A DNA stretch of 28,552 bases from an uncultured Cloacibacillus sp. (GTDB lineage Bacteria; Synergistota; Synergistia; Synergistales; Synergistaceae): NCBI GenBank assembly GCA_900545755.1, contig URAG01000027.1:1-28552 (forward strand), in the 5' to 3' direction. The first letter of the stretch is position 1. Each line of letters begins with the position of its first letter. Below the pieces are notes generated by a model that was not told the DNA's origin, searched no databases, and saw nothing but the letters and a program-made list of their open reading frames with translations. This document shows positions 24,198-28,552 of this stretch, piece after piece. Both the position numbers and the translations under genes were made by a program.

Positions 24198-25123
24198 TGG
24201 AACGTTTGCTCGTAGTATCAAGCTCGCCGCACATCCACTCCCCGCTCGACACACAGAAAGTCATGGGATGGGTGCTCGCGGCCCTCGCCCCCGCCGGTCT
24301 CGCCGGCGTATATTTCTTCGGCCCCCGCGCCGCGATGGTGATGGCTGTATGCGTCGCCTCGTGCGTGCTCTTTGAGTATCTCTGGGAAAAAGCGGTCAAG
24401 AAGCCCAGCACGGTCAGCGACCTATCTGCCGCGGTCACGGGACTGCTCCTCGCCTACAACCTGCCGCCGACCATACCGTTCTGGATGGCGGTGCTCGGCA
24501 GCCTCTTCGCAATGATCGTCGTCAAACATCTCTTCGGCGGCCTCGGCTGCAACATCGTCAACCCCGCGCTCGCCGCGCGCGCGATGATGCTCACCAGCTG
24601 GCCGGTGCCGATGACTACATGGACGATCGACGGGGTCTCCGGCCCGACGCCGCTCGCGCTCATCAAGATGGGCGCGGCTGACAAGCTCCCGAGCATACAG
24701 GATCTTTTCATCGGGCACATCGGCGGATGCATCGGCGAAACTTCGTCGCTCGCGCTGCTGATAGGCTTCGGCATACTTCTCTGGAAAGACATAATCAAAT
24801 GGCACATCCCCGTCGTCTACGTCGCGACGGTCGCGGTGCTCAGCATGGCCTTCGGCAGGCCGTCGCCAGTCTACGAGGTGCTTTCGGGCGGTTTGCTGCT
24901 CGGCGCGATTTTTATGGCGACCGACTATGTCACGACGCCGGTCACGCACCGCGGTCAGATAATCTTCGCCTTCGGCTGCGGCGTAATAGCGACGGTCATA
25001 CGTACGTGGGGCGGCTATCCCGAGGGCGTGTCGTACTCGATACTGATGATGAACCTCGTCGTGCCGCTCATCGACAGGGCGACGAAGCCGCATATCTTCG
25101 GTGAGGTGAAAAAACATGCCTAA
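24197..25123 (+). CDS. rnfD: Rnf complex subunit RnfD (membrane, covalent FMN)
   Basis: A 308-residue membrane subunit with about nine to ten hydrophobic helices, homologous to NqrB. T151 in DGVSGPTPL is the expected attachment site for a phosphoester-bound FMN. The N-terminal VSSSPHIHSPLDTQKVMGWV is typical of RnfD. It overlaps rnfC by one base and rnfG by eight, showing tight translational coupling. In the complex it forms part of the ion path and relays electrons between RnfG and the RnfA/RnfE iron-sulfur centre. Confidence 0.95.
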   Translation: MERLLVVSSSPHIHSPLDTQKVMGWVLAALAPAGLAGVYFFGPRAAMVMAVCVASCVLFEYLWEKAVKKPSTVSDLSAAVTGLLLAYNLPPTIPFWMAVLGSLFAMIVVKHLFGGLGCNIVNPALAARAMMLTSWPVPMTTWTIDGVSGPTPLALIKMGAADKLPSIQDLFIGHIGGCIGETSSLALLIGFGILLWKDIIKWHIPVVYVATVAVLSMAFGRPSPVYEVLSGGLLLGAIFMATDYVTTPVTHRGQIIFAFGCGVIATVIRTWGGYPEGVSYSILMMNLVVPLIDRATKPHIFGEVKKHA

Positions 25124-25748
25124 GATCGTAAAGTACGGACTGATACTTTTCGCCATAACGGCGGCGACAGGGCTGATCCTCGGCGGCGTCTACACAATGA
25201 CGCTCGAACCGATACGTCTCGTGCAGGAGCAGGAGAAAAACGAAGCGCTAGCCTCGACGCTCCCGGGCGCGACCGACTTCAAGGCGGTCGAAGTCAAAGA
25301 CGGCAACCCGATGATAACGGAGATATACGAGGGCGGCGCAAACGGTGAGGTCAAGGGCTACAACTTCACCGTGACGCCTAAGGGCTACGGCGGACTCATC
25401 ACGCTTGTGGTCGGCATCGACAACGAAGGCCGCGTCATGGACATCAAGATACTGAGCCACAGCGAAACGCCTGGCCTCGGAGCGAAAGCCGTAGAGCCGG
25501 CCTTCGCGGGACAGTTCAAGGAAAAGCTCGCGCCGCAGCTCTCCGTGACCAAGACCCCGCCGGAGTCAGACAGCCAGATACAGGCCATCTCCGGCGCCAC
25601 CATCACTTCGTCTGCGGTCGTGAACGGAGTAAACACCGCGCTTAACTACTGGCGCGCCAACTTCGCGGAAGGCGAAGCCGCCGAAGTAGAAATTCCCGCG
25701 GACGCCACCTCCGGCGCTTCAGCCGCGCCGCACTACGAGGAGGAATAA
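25116..25748 (+). CDS. rnfG: Rnf complex subunit RnfG (covalent FMN, extracytoplasmic)
   Basis: A 210-residue subunit with one N-terminal membrane anchor (about residues 6-27) and an extracytoplasmic FMN-binding domain, homologous to NqrC. The flavinylation motif SGAT lies at residues 159-162 with T162 as the predicted attachment site. The GLITLVVGIDNEGRVMDIKI block and the SHSETPGLGAKA segment are family hallmarks. A maturation enzyme (ApbE) would be needed to attach FMN, and none is encoded in this window. The C-terminus ends in an acidic, alanine-rich tail. Confidence 0.95.
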   Translation: MPKIVKYGLILFAITAATGLILGGVYTMTLEPIRLVQEQEKNEALASTLPGATDFKAVEVKDGNPMITEIYEGGANGEVKGYNFTVTPKGYGGLITLVVGIDNEGRVMDIKILSHSETPGLGAKAVEPAFAGQFKEKLAPQLSVTKTPPESDSQIQAISGATITSSAVVNGVNTALNYWRANFAEGEAAEVEIPADATSGASAAPHYEEE

Positions 25749-25753
25749 CACAG

Positions 25754-26491
25754 ATGATAAATCCTCTTAAAATAATCAAAAACGGGATATTGACCGAAAA
25801 CCCGACCTTCGTCCTCGTTCTCGGAATGTGCCCCACGATAGCGGTCACGACGAGCGCCATCAACGGTCTCGGCATGGGGCTTGCCGCGACGGCGGTCCTC
25901 ATGGGCTCCAACATCGCGATATCCGCGATAAGAAAATGCATCCCTGACGAGATCCGCATCCCGGCCTTCATAGTCGTAATAGCGGGCTTCGTCACCGTCG
26001 TCCAGCTGCTCATCTCGGCCTACGCGCCGGCGCTCAACAAGTCTCTCGGAATATTCATCCCGCTCATCGTCGTCAACTGCATCATCCTCGCGCGAGCGGA
26101 GGCCTACGCCTATAAGAACGGCGTCATAGCCTCAATGTTCGACGGCATCGGCATGGGACTCGGCTTCACGTGTGCGCTGATACTGATAGGCTCGATACGC
26201 GAAGCGCTCGGCAACGGCACAGTCTTCGGCGTGACGCTGCTCCCGCCCGAGATCTACGCCCCCGCGCTGCTCGTCATACTCGCCCCCGGCGGATTCATAA
26301 CGCTCGGGATCCTCATGGCCTTCATACGCCACCTCAAAATGAGGAAAGAGGAAAAGGCGACTGGAGTCCGGTCCACATACGACGGCTGGCAGGAGCTCGA
26401 CGCCTGCGGCGGATGCGCGCTCAAGGGTATATGCCACGGCACCACCGCCGGCAGCGTCTGCGCGAAAAACGAAAAGGAGGCCGGTAAGTAA
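25754..26491 (+). CDS. rnfE: Rnf complex subunit RnfE with extra cysteine-rich C-terminal tail
   Basis: A 245-residue membrane subunit with six hydrophobic helices, homologous to NqrD. C26 (VLGMCPT) and C109 (IVVNCII) are the positions expected to help hold the intramembrane [2Fe-2S] shared with RnfA. After helix 6 (ends about residue 192) there is an extra tail of about 50 residues with C218-x2-C221-x5-C227-x8-C236, not needed for the membrane fold. RnfE proteins I recall are mostly around 200-230 residues, and the tail could bind metal or an iron-sulfur cluster. The last base of the stop is the first of the rnfA ATG. Confidence 0.93.
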   Translation: MINPLKIIKNGILTENPTFVLVLGMCPTIAVTTSAINGLGMGLAATAVLMGSNIAISAIRKCIPDEIRIPAFIVVIAGFVTVVQLLISAYAPALNKSLGIFIPLIVVNCIILARAEAYAYKNGVIASMFDGIGMGLGFTCALILIGSIREALGNGTVFGVTLLPPEIYAPALLVILAPGGFITLGILMAFIRHLKMRKEEKATGVRSTYDGWQELDACGGCALKGICHGTTAGSVCAKNEKEAGK

Positions 26492-26769
26492 TGGAACTCG
26501 TCGCTCTATTCGTGGGCTCCGTGCTCGTAAACAACATTCTACTCGCCCGCTTCCTCGGCTGCTGCCCGTTCCTTGGAGTTTCCAGCCAGCTTGAGACGGC
26601 GAAAGGCATGGGCGTAGCCGTCGTATTCGTCACGACCTTCGCGGCGATCATGACGTGGCTCGCCTACAACTTCATCCTCGTCCCGCTCGGGCTGCAATAC
26701 CTCTACACGCTCGCGTTCATCCTGATAATCGCGGCGCTCGTCCAGTTTGTCGAAACGGTGCTCAAATAG
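26491..26769 (+). CDS. rnfA: RnfA, N-terminal half (ends at in-frame amber)
   Basis: Encodes 92 residues matching the first half of RnfA: helices at about 4-24, 35-57 and 66-88. It includes [19 protein letters not shown], whose C25 is the expected iron-sulfur ligand. A TAG at 26767-26769 stops translation exactly where intact RnfA continues, and the reading frame resumes without shift. The two halves together with the stop codon give 192 codons, the normal RnfA length. Changing TAG to AAG (Lys, plausible at this place) would restore the protein, so this is either a sequencing/assembly error, a recent nonsense mutation, or a true split gene. The ATG overlaps the rnfE stop. Confidence 0.85.
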   Translation: MELVALFVGSVLVNNILLARFLGCCPFLGVSSQLETAKGMGVAVVFVTTFAAIMTWLAYNFILVPLGLQYLYTLAFILIIAALVQFVETVLK

Positions 26770-27069
26770 ATGATGCCGGGTCTCTACAAATCCCTCGGTT
26801 TCTTCCTTCCGCTCATCACGACGAACTGCGCCGTCCTCGGCGTCGCCGTCATCAACATGAACGAGAACTACAACTTCATCTACTCCGTGGTCAACGCCTT
26901 CGGCTCGTCGGCGGGCTTCCTGCTCGCCATCGTGCTAATGGCCGGCATACGCGAGAAGATAGAGATGAACACGGAAATGCCGCGCTGTATGCGCGGGCTG
27001 CCGATAGCCCTCGTCACGGCGGGGCTCATGTCGATAGCCTTCATGGGCTTCAGCGGCCTCATCAAATAG
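26770..27069 (+). CDS. rnfA: RnfA, C-terminal half (after in-frame amber)
   Basis: Encodes 99 residues matching the second half of RnfA: three helices, with LPLITTNCAVLGVAVINMN at residues 13-31 carrying the second iron-sulfur ligand (C20), and the closing GLMSIAFMGFSGLIK. It starts with ATG ATG directly after the TAG of the first half, without any Shine-Dalgarno, so it could only be made by re-initiation or by amber readthrough. The rnfB Shine-Dalgarno TAGGAGGA overlaps its stop. Sequence quality of this half gives no sign of decay. Confidence 0.85.
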   Translation: MMPGLYKSLGFFLPLITTNCAVLGVAVINMNENYNFIYSVVNAFGSSAGFLLAIVLMAGIREKIEMNTEMPRCMRGLPIALVTAGLMSIAFMGFSGLIK

Positions 27070-27080
27070 GAGGAACGGAC

Positions 27081-27932
27081 ATGGAAGGAATACTCTACCC
27101 GACACTGGTAATGGGAGGGCTAGGCGTCGTATTCGGCGCGCTGCTCGCCTTCGCCTCTGATAAATTTCACGTCGCTGTCGACGAGCGTCAGAGCAAAATA
27201 CGCGAAATCCTGCCGGGCGCCAACTGCGGCGGATGCGGCTATCCCGGCTGCGACGGCTATGCCGAGGCCTGCGTAGAAGGCAAAGCTAAACCGAACCTCT
27301 GCGCCGCCGGCGGACATGAAACCGCAGAAAAAATAGCGGAAATCTTAGGCGTCAAAGCAGAAAAGCTGGAGCCGATGGTAGCTTTTGTAAAATGCCGCGG
27401 CTCGCACGATAAAACCGTCAAGGACTGCGTCTACATGGGCTTCGACGACTGCCGCAGCGCCTCCGTAGTCCCCGGCAAAGGCCCAGCCTCCTGCACATAT
27501 GGCTGCCTCGGCCTCGGTACCTGCGTCAAAGTCTGTGTATTTGGCGCAATCAGCGTAAAAAACGGCGTGGCGGAGGTCGACCGTAACAAGTGTATGGCAT
27601 GCGGCACGTGTGCCGCCAACTGCCCGCGCGGCATAATCGCGCTCGTGCCGAAGAGGGCTATGCTTGAAGTTGCGTGTAGCAACCCTCTTAAAGGCCCGAT
27701 TGTCAAACAGGTCTGCTCCGCCGGCTGCATCGGCTGCACTCTCTGCGTAAAAACCTGCCCCAAGCAGGCCATATCCATGAAAGGCAGTCTCGCCGTCATA
27801 GACCCGGCGCTCTGCGTCAACTGCGGGCTTTGCGCAGCGAAATGCCCCGTTAAAGCCATAACGGACATGCGCCCGCCGAGGCCGGCCCCCGCGCCTAAGC
27901 CCGAAGCCGCACAGCCTCAGGCGCAGGCGTAA
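27081..27932 (+). CDS. rnfB: Rnf complex subunit RnfB (ferredoxin-accepting, multi-[4Fe-4S])
   Basis: A 283-residue subunit anchored by one N-terminal helix (about residues 5-26). The first cluster motif C49-C52-C57-C74 is the RnfB hallmark (GANCGGCGYPGC). Downstream follow a cysteine group around residues 130-155 and three further ferredoxin motifs: CMACGTCAANCP, CIGCTLCVKTCP and CVNCGLCAAKCP. This is rich even for RnfB and resembles the multi-cluster forms of clostridial anaerobes. ATG 27081 has AGGAGGA six bases upstream. A longer open frame runs further upstream in this phase but only as a shadow of rnfA. The C-terminus is a Pro/Ala-rich tail (PAPAPKPEAAQ). It is the electron entry point from reduced ferredoxin. 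Confidence 0.95.
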   Translation: MEGILYPTLVMGGLGVVFGALLAFASDKFHVAVDERQSKIREILPGANCGGCGYPGCDGYAEACVEGKAKPNLCAAGGHETAEKIAEILGVKAEKLEPMVAFVKCRGSHDKTVKDCVYMGFDDCRSASVVPGKGPASCTYGCLGLGTCVKVCVFGAISVKNGVAEVDRNKCMACGTCAANCPRGIIALVPKRAMLEVACSNPLKGPIVKQVCSAGCIGCTLCVKTCPKQAISMKGSLAVIDPALCVNCGLCAAKCPVKAITDMRPPRPAPAPKPEAAQPQAQA

Positions 27933-27954
27933 CGACAGATAATCCTGCAATACG

Positions 27955-27990
27955 GAAGAGAGAGCATTAAGCTCTCTCTTCTTCTTTTAG
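27955..27990 (+). terminator. Terminator of the rnf operon
   Basis: GAAGAGAGAGC (27955-27965) and GCTCTCTCTTC (27971-27981) form a perfect eleven-pair stem with loop ATTAA, followed by TTCTTTTAG. It lies 22 bases after the rnfB stop. Confidence 0.85.
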
Positions 27991-28311
27991 AGAGCAAAAG
28001 TGAAATCCACGAAAGCGCCGTTAAATTCTTCTACGTGGCTAAAACTATGCAGAATGTCCTAAAATCTGCAAAAGCGCCGCAATTTGCCGTAGACGCCATT
28101 GTGCATAAAGGTGCGCTTGAACGTCACGCCGCCGTCACCAAATCCACGTAAAAGCCAGCGCGCGTACCGCGCGTTGTAAAAACACCTGCTTGCACACGCA
28201 TGTAATTTTAAGAAATTTTTGTGCGCATATCATTTGCAATGAACTAAAAAAACGCGATGGTTCATGTGCACACGCTCTCCCGTGTGCTACGGAAAAAATT
28301 GAAAAAAGTAG
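27991..28311. other. Intergenic region with small inverted repeats, no gene seen
   Basis: About 320 AT-richer bases with no believable ORF; a 93-codon minus-strand frame across 28135-28416 has no motif and runs over a promoter. Short inverted repeats occur: CCACG/CGTGG near 28010-28047, TGCAGA/TCTGCA near 28048-28075, and CGCGCG/CGCGCG around 28160-28175. AAATCCACG occurs twice (near 28002 and 28139). None matches a known element. Confidence 0.5.
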
Positions 28312-28340
28312 TTGACGAAACGCTTCAGGCGTAATATACT
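28312..28340 (+). promoter_or_regulatory. Strong sigma-70 promoter of the right-end transcript
   Basis: TTGACG (28312-28317), exactly 17 bases, then TATACT (28335-28340). Each box matches five of six consensus positions. Transcription would begin near 28347. Confidence 0.75.
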
Positions 28341-28346
28341 GCCATT

Positions 28347-28552
28347 TGTTGCGCCGCGGGAGGGCGGTTCCGAGGGAAACCTCGGGGCGGGCCTGAAAGG
28401 AGCGGCGAAGCACCATGACAAGGGAATACAGAGGAGCGAGACGGAAGCGGAAGCTGGAAGTGTAGCTGGGCGCGTGAGCGCCTTAGCGAGTGGAGAGCGG
28501 AAGCGGAAGTTGAGAAGGTAAGTAAGAACAGACGTGCAACTTGAGCGAGGAG
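28347..28552 (+). ncRNA. Candidate structured non-coding RNA or long leader, cut by the window end
   Basis: The transcript from the promoter at 28312-28340 is purine-rich and foldable. CGCCGC (28352-28357) pairs with GCGGCG (28402-28407) around an inner hairpin CCGAGG-GAAA-CCTCGG (28370-28385). A second hairpin GGGCGC-GTGA-GCGCCT is at 28468-28483, and AAGTTG (28507-28512) can pair with CAACTT (28537-28542). Two of the loops are GNRA tetraloops, common in real structured RNAs. A 16-codon frame (ATG 28415) with weak Shine-Dalgarno exists but looks incidental. I compared it from memory with tmRNA, RNase P, SRP, 6S and common riboswitches and saw no match. It could equally be the leader of a gene beyond the window. 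Confidence 0.4.

Noticed and set aside
26767..26769. Pyrrolysine or other recoding at the rnfA amber codon
   Set aside because: No recoding signal or pyrrolysine gene is visible, TAG is used as a normal stop elsewhere (for example nhaC and the amidohydrolase), and error, mutation or re-initiation are simpler.
26655..27080. Upstream extension of the rnfB frame, giving a 425-residue protein
   Set aside because: The extra Arg/His-rich residues are an out-of-frame shadow of rnfA. RnfB starts at ATG 27081 with AGGAGGA in front and the usual membrane anchor.
28135..28416. 93-codon minus-strand open frame near the right end
   Set aside because: It crosses a strong plus-strand promoter and hairpin region, has no recognisable motif and no clear Shine-Dalgarno.
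28347..28552. Assignment of the right-end RNA as tmRNA, RNase P RNA, SRP RNA, 6S RNA or a common riboswitch
   Set aside because: None of the core signature sequences that I remember for these families is present.

Overview
The window looks like a chromosomal segment from a GC-rich, strictly anaerobic, probably diderm bacterium. Both substrate-binding proteins (at 2.6-3.6 kb and MetQ) have plain Sec signal peptides without a lipobox cysteine, which suits a periplasm. The six-subunit Rnf complex in the order C-D-G-E-A-B, a soluble molybdoenzyme set and several amino-acid or peptide uptake genes suit an amino-acid-fermenting anaerobe. A Synergistota (Cloacibacillus-like) origin is my inference from overall resemblance; there is no rRNA or other marker to prove it. 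I saw no mobile element, CRISPR array, tRNA or rRNA.

Layout. 0.1-4.5 kb (minus strand): a five-gene operon with a NitT/TauT-type ABC transporter (ATPase, binding protein, permease), an AtuA-like DUF1446 protein and its small C-terminal-domain partner as a separate gene. 4.5-5.0 kb: a relatively AT-rich non-coding stretch with foldable RNA. 5.0-6.0 kb (plus): an EamA/DMT exporter. 6.0-9.9 kb (minus): a cytoplasmic redox set (FAD/NAD-type oxidoreductase, four-cluster ferredoxin, molybdopterin catalytic subunit). 10.0-12.7 kb (minus): a YfcC-type transporter with a metal-dependent amidohydrolase. 12.8-14.7 kb (minus): a GAF/PucR-type regulator, divergent from a plus-strand group nhaC-mobB-mobA and a large protein made of repeated sulfite-oxidase-fold-like units (14.8-19.7 kb). 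19.7-22.4 kb (plus): metNIQ. 22.9-27.9 kb (plus): rnfCDGEAB. The right end starts a promoter-driven, structured, apparently non-coding transcript that runs out of the window.

How the genes fit together. Rnf couples ferredoxin:NAD+ electron transfer to Na+ or H+ pumping, and NhaC can exchange Na+ for H+. MobA and MobB finish molybdenum cofactor, which the 6-8 kb molybdoenzyme needs and which the 17.5-19.7 kb protein might once have bound. The transporters bring in methionine and other, unassigned organic solutes.

The two strongest observations are as follows. (1) A complete transcription attenuator lies in front of metNIQ: a near-consensus promoter, a well-placed Shine-Dalgarno, a 28-codon leader ORF with the run Met-Met-Met-Cys-Met-Cys, and mutually exclusive RNA pairings ending in a terminator just before metN. 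(2) rnfA is interrupted by one in-frame amber codon at the junction between its two three-helix halves, directly followed by ATG ATG.
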